The notes beneath the pieces are model-generated. The model was not told where the DNA came from and did no database searches. It saw only the letters and a program-made list of their open reading frames with translations. Position numbers and translations under genes: made by a program. A stretch of 21,233 nt of DNA from Bacteroidales bacterium UBA3289. GTDB lineage: Bacteria > Bacteroidota > Bacteroidia > Bacteroidales > UBA932. This document shows, in pieces, positions 13,085 to 20,343 of the stretch (positions within the stretch are counted from its first letter, which is position 1; every line of letters begins with the position of its first letter). Location: the NCBI GenBank assembly GCA_002361625.1, contig DETL01000011.1, forward strand, positions 128,320-149,552. The letters run 5' to 3'.

Positions 13085-14185
13085 ATGGCAAGAACACTCG
13101 ATATCGTCCCTGTCAGTGAATGGGGATTCTTCACGCTCCCGCGGCCGATGGTGATCGCGGGTCCCTGCAGCGCGGAAAGCGAAGAGCAGGTGATGGAAAC
13201 GGCCCGGGACCTCGCCGCAAGAGGCATCCATGTATTCCGGGCGGGCATCTGGAAACCCCGGACGCACCCGGGGAGTTTCGAGGGGGTGGGAACGCCCGGC
13301 CTCAAGTGGCTCAAGAAGGTAAAGGAGGAGACCGGCATGAAGGTATGCTGCGAAGTCGCCACCGAAAAGCATGTGTATGAATGCCTTAAATACGGCGTGG
13401 ACATGCTCTGGGTGGGAGCCCGTTCCAGCGCCAACCCCTTCCTGATGCAGGAGATGGCCGATGCGCTCCAGGACACGGACATCCCGGTGCTCGTGAAGAA
13501 TCCGGTCAATCCGGACCTGGACCTGTGGATCGGGGCGCTGGAGCGCCTGAACCGCGCCGGCGTGCGGAAACTCGGCGTCATCCACCGCGGTTTCTCCACG
13601 ACGGAAAGCACGCAGTACCGCAACGCCCCGGGCTGGCAGATCGCCATCGAACTGCGGACCCGTTATCCGGACCTCCCGTTCTTTGCCGATCCTTCCCACA
13701 TGGGCGGTGACCGGAAATACCTCCTGGAACTCTCCCAGCAGGCGATGGACCTGGGCCTGGAAGGCCTCATGATCGAGTCCCACTGCAATCCGGCCGTGGC
13801 CCTTTCCGATGCGAAGCAGCAGCTCACGCCGCAGGACCTGCTCACCCTTTTGGAGAGCCTGCAGATCCGCGAAAAGGACTCCGTGGACCAGGACTACCGC
13901 GAGGGCATCGACCAGCTCCGTGCGCAGATCGACATCATCGACGAGAACCTCCTCTATACCTTCGGCTCCCGGATGAACGTGAGCCAGAAGATCGGCGAGT
14001 ACAAGCGCACCCACAACGTGGCCATCCTCCAGACGAGCCGCTGGGACCAGCTGCTCGCAGGCATGAAGGAAAAAGCCCGCAAATACGGGCTCTCAGAGAA
14101 GTTTGTCGATGACGTCTTCAACGCGATCCACGAGGAATCCGTCAGGGTTCAGAACGAAGTCCTCGCAAAAGGCCCTCAAGCGTAG
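13085..14185 (+). CDS. aroG: Bifunctional DAHP synthase / chorismate mutase (CM C-terminal)
   Basis: A 366-residue fusion. Residues 1-255 are a type I-beta DAHP synthase, condensing phosphoenolpyruvate with erythrose 4-phosphate. Its motifs are VIAGPCSAESEEQ, GIWKPRTHPGSF (KPRT), VKNPVNPD, HRGFSTTE and ADPSHMGGDR. Residues about 270-358 are an AroQ-type chorismate mutase (DQLRAQIDIIDENLLYTFGSRM, SQKIGEYKRTHNVAILQTSRW), converting chorismate to prephenate. This C-terminal CM fusion is known from Bacteroidales such as Porphyromonas and Prevotella, where prephenate inhibits the synthase through the CM domain. It makes both the first intermediate and the substrate for PheA and TyrA in the same operon. 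Its last 44 bases overlap lpxK on the other strand. Confidence 0.96.
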   Translation: MARTLDIVPVSEWGFFTLPRPMVIAGPCSAESEEQVMETARDLAARGIHVFRAGIWKPRTHPGSFEGVGTPGLKWLKKVKEETGMKVCCEVATEKHVYECLKYGVDMLWVGARSSANPFLMQEMADALQDTDIPVLVKNPVNPDLDLWIGALERLNRAGVRKLGVIHRGFSTTESTQYRNAPGWQIAIELRTRYPDLPFFADPSHMGGDRKYLLELSQQAMDLGLEGLMIESHCNPAVALSDAKQQLTPQDLLTLLESLQIREKDSVDQDYREGIDQLRAQIDIIDENLLYTFGSRMNVSQKIGEYKRTHNVAILQTSRWDQLLAGMKEKARKYGLSEKFVDDVFNAIHEESVRVQNEVLAKGPQA

Positions 14186-15272
14186 TCTCGAAGATCTGCT
14201 CTTCCTCCGGGGAGAGGAACTGGACGTTGATCGGTACCTGGAACAGGCGCTCGCGCAGGGTTCCGGGTACTTTTTTCGTGTCCACGACGCGCTGGGCGTC
14301 CTTTTCCGTCGTCACGACGCAGGCGGTGGGATAGGCGCCCACGGCCTTGCACACCTTCTTGATATCCCCGTTCGAATACTTGTGGTGGTCCGGGAAACCG
14401 AAACGCCGTACGACTTTGTAATTGTCTGACAGATAGGCGCGCAGGGGCGTATCCTTGGCGATGCCGGTGAACAGGATCAGGCGCTGGGCGTAGGTGAAGC
14501 GGCTGTCGCACTCGTCGGGGAAGACCGGCACCATGGGTTCGTAGCCGATGGTGGTGAAGAGGACGGTCTGGGTGCGGCCGTTTTTCCGGGTGCCGGTGCT
14601 GGTGGCAGGGCTGAAATCCTTCAGTCCCAGCTGGGCGGCCCATTTCCCCTTTTCCCATTCGTCCAGGTAGGTCGGGCACTTGGTGACGATGATGATGTCG
14701 GCGGCCTTGAGCCGGGAGGGAAGGTCGCGGAGTTTGCCCCAGGGCATCAGGTGGTCCTTCTGCACGGGGCGGCTGTAGTCGATGAGGACGATGTTCACGT
14801 CCGCGCGCAGGCGCCGGTACTGGAAGGCGTCGTCCAGGACGATGATATCGGCCTTGGGAATGTCCTTGTCCAGGGTTTTCCGGGCCTTTTTGGAGGTCTC
14901 GAGCTCCTCGGGATGCGTGAGGAAGCGGCAGCCCTCCACCCGGTCCTTGTCCACGGCGACCGTCACGGAGGGGAACTTCTTCGCGATCTGCAGCGGTTCG
15001 TCGCCGAACTGGAGCGCCGTCCCGTCGCGGCCCACCTTCTGGAAGCCCTTGGACTTGCGCTTGTACCCCCGGGAAAGGACGGCGATGTTGGAATAGGCCC
15101 ATTCGTCGCTCCGGAGCAGATACCTCAGGATCATCTCCGTATGCGGGGTCTTCCCGGTGCCGCCCACCGTGATGTTGCCCACGCAGATGGTGGGGACATC
15201 GGCCTTGTACGACTTTTTCCAGCCCTTGTCGAAAAACAGGTGGCGCGTAGCCAGCACCAGCCGGTGGATCAT
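14142..15272 (-). CDS. lpxK: Tetraacyldisaccharide 4'-kinase
   Basis: A 376-residue inner-membrane-associated kinase that phosphorylates the 4' position of the lipid A disaccharide. The P-loop is seen in VGNITVGGTGKTPHTEMILR (GGTGKTP at 37-43), after an N-terminal helix that contacts the membrane. The family motif normally near DDxFQHR reads DDAFQYRRLRADVNIVLIDY, so the usual histidine is tyrosine here. GYEPMVP, ILFTGIAKDTPL, FPDHHKYS and TEKDAQRV are further LpxK landmarks. The ATG at 15272 overlaps the pfkA stop as ATGA, which fixes the start. The reading frame stays open far upstream inside pfkA, but that part is antisense of nothing and has no family match. Its 3' end overlaps the aroG fusion gene tail to tail. 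Confidence 0.94.
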   Translation of the reverse strand: MIHRLVLATRHLFFDKGWKKSYKADVPTICVGNITVGGTGKTPHTEMILRYLLRSDEWAYSNIAVLSRGYKRKSKGFQKVGRDGTALQFGDEPLQIAKKFPSVTVAVDKDRVEGCRFLTHPEELETSKKARKTLDKDIPKADIIVLDDAFQYRRLRADVNIVLIDYSRPVQKDHLMPWGKLRDLPSRLKAADIIIVTKCPTYLDEWEKGKWAAQLGLKDFSPATSTGTRKNGRTQTVLFTTIGYEPMVPVFPDECDSRFTYAQRLILFTGIAKDTPLRAYLSDNYKVVRRFGFPDHHKYSNGDIKKVCKAVGAYPTACVVTTEKDAQRVVDTKKVPGTLRERLFQVPINVQFLSPEEEQIFETTLEGLLRGLRSEP

Positions 15273-16258
15273 AGGCTCAGGACGTTGAGGACGGTGATGA
15301 GTTCCTGGTTGATGGGTTTGTTCATCTTCACGGCGCGGGAGATGGGGACGTACACGATCTCGTCGTTCTTGATGCCCACCATGATGTTCCGCTGTCCCTC
15401 GAGCAGGGCCTCGATGGCCGCATAGCCCATGCGGGAAGCCAGGATGCGGTCGTAGGCGGAAGGCGTGCCGCCGCGCTGCAGGTGGCCGAGGATGGTCACG
15501 CGGGCGTCGAACTGGGGATACTCCTTCTTCACGCGCTCGGCATAGTAGAACGCGCCGCCCACACCGTCCTTCTGCGCTTCGGACACGAGGACGATGGCGC
15601 TGTTCTTGCTCTTGCGCTTGCCCCGCTCGATGAAGTCGGCGAGCTGGTCCACGTCGGTCGCGCTCTCCGGGATGATCGCCGCCTCGGCGCCGGAAGCGAT
15701 GGCACTGTTCTGCGCGAGGAAGCCCGCGTCGCGGCCCATCACCTCGATGAAGAAGATGCGGTCGTGGGAATTGGCGGTGTCGCGGATCTTGTCGACACAC
15801 TCCACGATGGTGTTCAGCGCGGAGTCGTAGCCGATGGTGGAGTCCGTCCCGTACAGGTCGTTGTCGATGGTGCCGGGGAGGCCGATGATGGGGATGTCAT
15901 ACTCCCGGGCGAAAAGCTGCGCGCCGGTGAGGGAGCCGTTGCCGCCGATGACGATGAGGGCGTCGATTCCGGCTTCCACCATGCTGGCGTAGGCCTGTTT
16001 GCGGCCATCCTCGGTCATAAACGCCTTGGAACGGGCGGTCTTGAGGATGGTGCCGCCGCGCTGGATGGTGTTGGACACGGACGAGGAGGTGAACTTGACG
16101 AACTCCTTGTCGATGAGGCCCTGGTAGCCGCGCATGACGCCGACCACATTGATGTTGTTGTAACGGGCGGCGCGGGTGACGGCCCGGATGGCCGCGTTCA
16201 TGCCGGGTGCATCTCCTCCGGAAGTGAGGATGCCGATGGTGTTGATATGTCTTTCCAT
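15269..16258 (-). CDS. pfkA: 6-phosphofructokinase
   Basis: A 329-residue ATP-type phosphofructokinase, making fructose 1,6-bisphosphate in glycolysis. Signatures are GILTSGGDAPGMNAAIRA at the N-terminus, NTIQRGGTILKTAR, the catalytic PGTIDNDLYGTD (TIDND 130-134), FIEVMGRDAGFLA and TILGHLQRGGTPSAYDR. In the nucleotide loop usually GGDGS the sequence is GGNGS (N107); the glycine after it favours ATP over pyrophosphate. The ATG at 16258 starts MERHINTIGILTSGG; an earlier in-frame ATG would run back through the promoter into dusB. A TATATTTG box lies 24 bases before the start. Forms a two-gene unit with lpxK through an ATGA overlap. Confidence 0.95.
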   Translation of the reverse strand: MERHINTIGILTSGGDAPGMNAAIRAVTRAARYNNINVVGVMRGYQGLIDKEFVKFTSSSVSNTIQRGGTILKTARSKAFMTEDGRKQAYASMVEAGIDALIVIGGNGSLTGAQLFAREYDIPIIGLPGTIDNDLYGTDSTIGYDSALNTIVECVDKIRDTANSHDRIFFIEVMGRDAGFLAQNSAIASGAEAAIIPESATDVDQLADFIERGKRKSKNSAIVLVSEAQKDGVGGAFYYAERVKKEYPQFDARVTILGHLQRGGTPSAYDRILASRMGYAAIEALLEGQRNIMVGIKNDEIVYVPISRAVKMNKPINQELITVLNVLSL

Positions 16259-16282
16259 TGCAGGATCAGGTTTTAAATCCCA

Positions 16283-16290
16283 CAAATATA
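16283..16290 (-). promoter_or_regulatory. -7 promoter box for pfkA-lpxK
   Basis: Minus-strand TATATTTG, full match, within the 43-bp gap between dusB and pfkA, 24 bases before the pfkA ATG. The -33 region would lie in the last codons of dusB and shows no clear TTG at the ideal distance. Confidence 0.62.
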
Positions 16291-16301
16291 CGGAAAATTC
16301 G

Positions 16302-17333
16302 TCACAAACCGTACACGTTTTCCGATTCCGGTGCCGCATCTCCCCATCTTTCAGCGACATAGTCCAGGGTGCGGAGGATCTCGTCCGGGTCCTTGGAGGT
16401 GACGAGCTTGATGCGGGTTTCCTTGAAGCCGGGGAGGCCCTTGAAGTAGCAGGAGAGGTGGCGGCGCATCTCGAAGACGCCCGTCACGGGACCCTTGAGG
16501 TCCAGGGACAGGCCGAAATGGCGTTTGGCGAGGGCGACGCGGTCGCGCACGTTCATGGGCGGCATCTCCTCGCCGGTATCCAGCAGGTGGCGGATCTCCG
16601 TAAAGATCCAGGGGTGGCCGAAGCTGGCGCGCCCGACCATGATCCCGTCCACGCCGTAGCGGTCGAACATCTCCTTCGCGCGCTGCGCCGTACTGATATC
16701 TCCGTTGCCGATGATGGGAATATGCATCCGCGGATTGTCCTTGACTTCGCCGATAAGCGTCCAGTCCGCCTCGCCCTTGTACATCTGGCAGCGGGTGCGG
16801 CCATGGATGGTCAGGGCCTGGATGCCGACGTCCTGCAGGCGCTCGGCCAGCTCCACGATGATCTTGGAGCTGTCGTCCCAGCCCAGGCGGGTTTTTACCG
16901 TGACCGGCTTTTTCACCGCGTCCACGACGGCTTTCGTGATGGCGACGAGCTTGTCCGGCTCGCGGAGCATGCCGCTGCCGGCGCCCCGGCCGGCGATCTT
17001 CGACACCGGGCAGCCCCAGTTGATGTCGATTGCGTCGGCCCCGTGCCCGCCGGCGAGCTCCGCGGCGTGGTCCGCCATCCGGGCGGCATCCACCATGGAC
17101 TCCGGGATATGACCGTAGATCTGGATGGCGACGGGGGATTCCTCCTCCAGGGTGCGCATCTTCGCAATGGCCTTGGAGGCGTCGCGGATGAGCCCGTCCG
17201 AGGGAACGAACTCGGTGGTGACCATGGCGGCGCCCGCCTCCCGGCACAGGATGCGGAAGGACGCGTCCGTCACGTCCTCCATGGGCGCCAGCACCACGGG
17301 GCGCTCTCCCAGGTCGATGTTCCCGATTTTCAT
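16302..17333 (-). CDS. dusB: tRNA-dihydrouridine synthase (DusB-like)
   Basis: A 343-residue FMN flavoenzyme that reduces specific uridines in the D-loop of tRNA to dihydrouridine. The N-terminal TIM barrel shows VVLAPMEDVTDASFR, EFVPSDGLIRD, VAIQIYGHIPESM, the catalytic cysteine C108 in DINWGCPVSKI, GSGMLREPDKL, the lysine in TVKTRLGWDD, and TIHGRTRCQMYKGEADW with H177. IPIIGNGDIST and GVDGIMVGRASFGHPWIF complete the FMN phosphate site, followed by the helical C-terminal domain. Length and motifs fit DusB, though the exact DusA/B/C target cannot be told from sequence. The ATG at 17333 is standard for the family and lies only 8 bases after a TACCTTTG box, so its message may be nearly leaderless. 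Confidence 0.93.
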   Translation of the reverse strand: MKIGNIDLGERPVVLAPMEDVTDASFRILCREAGAAMVTTEFVPSDGLIRDASKAIAKMRTLEEESPVAIQIYGHIPESMVDAARMADHAAELAGGHGADAIDINWGCPVSKIAGRGAGSGMLREPDKLVAITKAVVDAVKKPVTVKTRLGWDDSSKIIVELAERLQDVGIQALTIHGRTRCQMYKGEADWTLIGEVKDNPRMHIPIIGNGDISTAQRAKEMFDRYGVDGIMVGRASFGHPWIFTEIRHLLDTGEEMPPMNVRDRVALAKRHFGLSLDLKGPVTGVFEMRRHLSCYFKGLPGFKETRIKLVTSKDPDEILRTLDYVAERWGDAAPESENVYGL

Positions 17334-17341
17334 TTCGATGG

Positions 17342-17349
17342 CAAAGGTA
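17342..17349 (-). promoter_or_regulatory. -7 promoter box for dusB
   Basis: Minus-strand TACCTTTG, full match, ending 8 bases before the dusB ATG. A transcription start 5-7 bases after the box would leave at most a few untranslated bases. No clear -33 TTG. Confidence 0.5.
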
Positions 17350-17356
17350 CGGAATT

Positions 17357-17388
17357 TTTGGATTTATCCTGAATAATTGCTACCTTTG
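17357..17388 (+). promoter_or_regulatory. Promoter of rplM-rpsI
   Basis: TTTG at 17357-17360, a 20-base spacer and TACCTTTG at 17381-17388: one of the best -33/-7 pairs in the window, as expected for a ribosomal protein operon. It faces away from the dusB box on the other strand. Confidence 0.82.
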
Positions 17389-17390
17389 CG

Positions 17391-17411
17391 GTCCCCAAAA
17401 AGTGTGGGGAT
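17391..17411 (+). promoter_or_regulatory. Hairpin at the 5' end of the rplM message
   Basis: TCCCCA (17392-17397) pairs with TGGGGA (17405-17410) over a 7-base loop, with an outer G-U possible. The predicted transcription start is at about 17393-17395, so the stem would sit at or just inside the 5' end, ahead of about 38 unpaired A/T-rich bases leading to the GTG start. It could stabilise the message or be part of an L13 autoregulatory leader; neither is shown. Confidence 0.45.
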
Positions 17412-17448
17412 CGCATTATTTATTGTTAAACCATTAACTATCAAGACA

Positions 17449-17901
17449 GTGGACACACTTAGCTACAAGACAGTTTCCCTGAACAAGGCGACTGTGAACA
17501 AGGAGTGGCTCGTCATTGATGCAACCGACCTCATCCTGGGTCGCCTGGCTTCCCGCGTCGCCCTCGTGCTCCGCGGCAAGAACAAGCCCGGCTTCACCCC
17601 GCATGTGGACTGTGGTGACAATGTGATCGTCGTCAACGCCGACAAGATCCGTCTGACCGGCAAGAAGATGACCGACCGCGTCTATGTCCGTTACACCGGC
17701 TACCCGGGCGGACAGCGCTTCACCACCCCCAAGGAGATCCTTGCAACAAGGCCCGCCGAACTCATCCGCCGTTCCGTCCGCGGAATGCTTCCTAAGACGC
17801 GTCTTGGTGACAAGCTCATCAACAACCTGTACGTGTATGCAGGTTCCGAGCACCCGCACCAGGCGCAGAACCCCAAAACCATTACCTTAAACGAAATCTA
17901 A
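17449..17901 (+). CDS. rplM: 50S ribosomal protein L13 (uL13)
   Basis: A 150-residue large-subunit protein, an early assembly protein binding 23S rRNA. The sequence DTLSYKTVSLNKATVNKEWLVIDAT, RGKNKPGFTPHVDCGDNVIVVNADKI, YTGYPGGQR and the C-terminal NLYVYAGSEHPHQAQNP are standard for Bacteroidetes L13. The start is GTG at 17449: the family begins with M-D-T-L-S-Y-K, the GTG occupies exactly that first position, and the reading frame upstream of it (opening at 17377 inside the promoter) has no similarity. A GTG start for a highly expressed ribosomal gene is worth noting. It leads rpsI by 9 nt. Confidence 0.96.
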   Translation: MDTLSYKTVSLNKATVNKEWLVIDATDLILGRLASRVALVLRGKNKPGFTPHVDCGDNVIVVNADKIRLTGKKMTDRVYVRYTGYPGGQRFTTPKEILATRPAELIRRSVRGMLPKTRLGDKLINNLYVYAGSEHPHQAQNPKTITLNEI

Positions 17902-17910
17902 ACAGAGCAC

Positions 17911-18300
17911 ATGGAACAGAAACACGCCCTTGGAAGACGTAAATCAGCAGTCGCTCGTGTTTATGTTGTCGCCGGCACCGGTAACATCGTTATCAATGGC
18001 CGCGAGCTGAACGATTACTTCAAGGAGGAGACCCTCCAGTACATCGTGAACCAGCCCTTCGAGGTCACCGGCACAGCAGGTCAGTTTGACGTCAAGGTCA
18101 CGCTCGTGGGCGGTGGTACCAAAGGACAGGCCGAGGCCGTCCGCCTGGGTATCGCCCGCGCCCTCTGCGAGGTGGACAAGGAGGCCTATCGCGCTTCCCT
18201 GAAAGCCGCCGGTTTCCTCACCCGCGATGCCCGTGAGGTCGAGCGTAAGAAGCCTGGTCAGCCTGGCGCACGCCGTCGCTTCCAGTTCAGCAAGCGTTAA
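17911..18300 (+). CDS. rpsI: 30S ribosomal protein S9 (uS9)
   Basis: A 129-residue small-subunit protein whose C-terminal tail reaches the P-site tRNA. Family landmarks are ALGRRKSAVARVYVVAGTGNIVINGRELNDYF, the central GGGTKGQAEAVRLGIARAL, and the invariant basic end KKPGQPGARRRFQFSKR with its final SKR. The ATG at 17911 gives MEQKHALGRRKSAVA, as usual. It follows rplM by 9 nt in the conserved L13-S9 pair. No hairpin with T-run follows; the rpsB promoter begins within 25 bases, so there may be readthrough into rpsB. Confidence 0.97.
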   Translation: MEQKHALGRRKSAVARVYVVAGTGNIVINGRELNDYFKEETLQYIVNQPFEVTGTAGQFDVKVTLVGGGTKGQAEAVRLGIARALCEVDKEAYRASLKAAGFLTRDAREVERKKPGQPGARRRFQFSKR

Positions 18301-18322
18301 TGTTTGCTACAACGGACTGATT

Positions 18323-18330
18323 TACTTTTG
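18323..18330 (+). promoter_or_regulatory. -7 promoter box for rpsB-tsf
   Basis: TACTTTTG, full match, 158 bases before the rpsB ATG. The nearest upstream TTTG (18303-18306) is only 16 bases away, shorter than usual, so the -33 assignment is weak. Confidence 0.6.
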
Positions 18331-18488
18331 CACAGTCCGGTGCTTCAAATCCTGAGATCCCGGTGAGGATGAGAATCTTCCCGAGCTACAAAAAGGATTG
18401 CCGAACTGCGAAAAATTGCGGAGACCGGTTCGAGGAACCGCTACTCCGGATTGAAGAAAGAGAAAAACAAAAAAGAATTTTAGACACA
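18331..18488 (+). promoter_or_regulatory. Long rpsB 5' leader with a stable hairpin
   Basis: About 150 bases lie between the promoter box and rpsB, much longer than other leaders in the window. It holds a two-part hairpin at 18419-18448: CGGAG pairs with CTCCG on the outside and CGGTTC (18426-18431) with GAACCG (18435-18440) inside, with a small internal loop. A purine-rich A-tract follows up to the ATG. The layout fits an S2 autoregulatory leader, which is known for rpsB in some bacteria, but I cannot match it to a named family. Confidence 0.5.
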
Positions 18489-19298
18489 ATGTCCAGAACA
18501 AATTTCCAGGAACTGCTCGATGCAGGTGCACACTTCGGTCATCTCGCCCGCAAGTGGAACCCTAAGATGGCTCCGTATATCTTCGACCAGAAGAACGGTA
18601 TCCACATCATCGACCTGCACAAGAGCGTCGTGAAGATCGACGAAGCGGCTGAAGTGCTCAAGGAAATGGCCCGCAGCGGCCGTAAAGTCCTCTTCGTCGC
18701 CACCAAGAAGCAGGCTAAGGACGTCGTCGCCGAGAAGGCTGCCGCCGTCAACATGCCGTCCGTGACCGAGCGCTGGCCGGGTGGAATGCTCACCAATTTC
18801 CCGACCATCCGCAAGGCCGTCAAGAAAATGAACACCATCGACAAGATGAAGGAAGATGGTACGTTCGAGAAACTCGCCAAGAGAGAGCGTCTCCAGGTGG
18901 AGCGCCAGCGCGCCAAGCTCGAGAAGAACCTCGGGTCCATCCGCGACATGAGCCGTCTCCCCTCCGCCCTTTTCGTCGTCGACGTCCAGAAGGAGGCCAA
19001 TGCCGTCAAGGAGGCCAACCGCCTGAACATCCCGGTAATCGCCATGGTTGACACTTGCTGCGATCCCACTCCGATTGATTACGTGATTCCGGCCAACGAC
19101 GACGCCACCAAGTCCATCGCCCTCATCCTTGACGTCCTCACCAAGGCGATCCAGGAAGGTCTCGACGAGCGCAAGCTGGAGAAGGAGAAGGAAGCTGAGA
19201 ACGAGCCCCAGGCCGAAGCCGCCGAGGCCGCTCCCGCCAAGAAGCTCCGTCCGCGCCGCGCCCCCAAGGCCGAGGAGGAAACTCCCGCCGCTGAGTAA
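18489..19298 (+). CDS. rpsB: 30S ribosomal protein S2 (uS2)
   Basis: A 269-residue small-subunit protein. Family landmarks are MSRTNFQELLDAGAHFGHLARKWNPKM, YIFDQKNGIHIIDLHKS, FVATKKQAKDVV, RWPGGMLTNFPTIRKAVKKM, LPSALFVVDVQKEANAVKEA and VDTCCDPTPIDYVIPANDDA. The C-terminus from about residue 232 is a low-complexity Glu/Ala/Pro/Lys tail, common in Bacteroidetes S2 and variable between species. The ATG at 18489 gives the standard N-terminus; the frame is open further up through the leader region, but that part has no similarity to S2. It is followed by tsf after 31 nt with no promoter box between, so the two are co-transcribed. Confidence 0.97.
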   Translation: MSRTNFQELLDAGAHFGHLARKWNPKMAPYIFDQKNGIHIIDLHKSVVKIDEAAEVLKEMARSGRKVLFVATKKQAKDVVAEKAAAVNMPSVTERWPGGMLTNFPTIRKAVKKMNTIDKMKEDGTFEKLAKRERLQVERQRAKLEKNLGSIRDMSRLPSALFVVDVQKEANAVKEANRLNIPVIAMVDTCCDPTPIDYVIPANDDATKSIALILDVLTKAIQEGLDERKLEKEKEAENEPQAEAAEAAPAKKLRPRRAPKAEEETPAAE

Positions 19299-19329
19299 GT
19301 TTTGTAGAACCCTTTAAAGCAAGAACACC

Positions 19330-20322
19330 ATGGCAGTATCTTTAGCTGACATCAAGAAGCTGCGCGACATGACCAGCGCCGGCATGATGGATTGCAAGAA
19401 GGCCCTCACCGAGGCCGACGGCGATTTCAAGCGTGCCGTAGAGATCCTTCGCGAGAAGGGTAAGTCCACCCTCGCCAAGCGGGGTGACAACGAAACCACC
19501 CAGGGTGCCGTCCTGAGCCGCGTGAAAGGTGGAAAGGCCATCCTCGTGTGCCTCGGTTGCGAGACCGACTTCGTCGCCGCTACGCCTGATTTCAAGGCCC
19601 TCGCCGCGACCATCGCCGACACCGCCATCGCCGAGTTCCCGGCCGACCTCGAGGCCCTCAAGGCCACGAAGACCGCCACGGGTTACACCCTCGACGAGGA
19701 CATCACCAACCAGGCCGGCAAGACCGGTGAGAAGCACGTGCTGGCTTACTATGCCGCCATCGAGGCTCCGTTCGTGTCCGAGTATGTGCACTTCAACGGC
19801 AAGCTCGGCGCCATCGTCGCCTTCAACAAGGAGGTTCCCGCCGAGATCGCCCGCGGTATCGCGATGCAGGTCGCTTCCATGAACCCGGTCGCCGTCGATG
19901 AGGCCTCCGTGCCCGCCGAGGTGCTCGAGTCCGAGAAGACCGTCGCCATCCAGAAGACCAAGGACGAGCAGGTCCAGAAGGCCATCGACGCCGCCCTCAA
20001 GAAGGTCGGTATCAACCCGGCCCACGTGGACAGCGAGGATCACATCGAGTCCAACACCGCCAAGGGTTGGCTCACTCCGGAGCAGGCCGCCCAGGCTCGC
20101 GAGATCATCGCCACCGTCGGTGCCGAGAAGGCTGCGAACCTTCCTGCCCAGATGATCGAGAACATCGCCAAGGGCCGCGTCGCCAAGTTCCTGAAGGAGA
20201 ACACCCTCGAGGAGCAGGAGTACCAGCTCAGCGACAACAAGGAGACCGTGAAGCAGGCCCTCGCCGCTATCGACAAGGAAGCCAAGGTCCTTTGCTTCAA
20301 GCGCTTCTCGCTTGCTGACTAA
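19330..20322 (+). CDS. tsf: Elongation factor Ts
   Basis: A 330-residue guanine nucleotide exchange factor for EF-Tu. The N-terminal UBA-like part reads SLADIKKLRDMTSAGMMDCKKALTEADGDFKRAVEILREKG. The core contains the invariant CETDFVAATPDF loop that contacts EF-Tu, then EKHVLAYYAAI, GKLGAIVAFNKEV and IAMQVASMNPVAV. The extra length relative to the roughly 280-residue E. coli protein, with a charged helical segment ending in KRFSLAD, is typical of Bacteroidetes. Second gene of the rpsB-tsf pair and last before a strong terminator. Start ATG at 19330 is the usual MAVSLADIKKL. Confidence 0.97.
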   Translation: MAVSLADIKKLRDMTSAGMMDCKKALTEADGDFKRAVEILREKGKSTLAKRGDNETTQGAVLSRVKGGKAILVCLGCETDFVAATPDFKALAATIADTAIAEFPADLEALKATKTATGYTLDEDITNQAGKTGEKHVLAYYAAIEAPFVSEYVHFNGKLGAIVAFNKEVPAEIARGIAMQVASMNPVAVDEASVPAEVLESEKTVAIQKTKDEQVQKAIDAALKKVGINPAHVDSEDHIESNTAKGWLTPEQAAQAREIIATVGAEKAANLPAQMIENIAKGRVAKFLKENTLEEQEYQLSDNKETVKQALAAIDKEAKVLCFKRFSLAD

Positions 20323-20343
20323 AATCTTCCAAAGTGAGTATAG

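Noticed and set aside
14199..14216. Hairpin CTCTTCC / GGGAGAG near the end of lpxK as a terminator for the aromatic operon
   Set aside because: It lies in coding sequence, has no T-run and includes a G-U; it may be chance in a constrained region.
15273..15800. Upstream extension of the lpxK frame inside pfkA
   Set aside because: The frame is open but overlaps pfkA on the same strand in another frame, is Arg/Pro/His-rich nonsense, and the ATGA overlap marks the true start.
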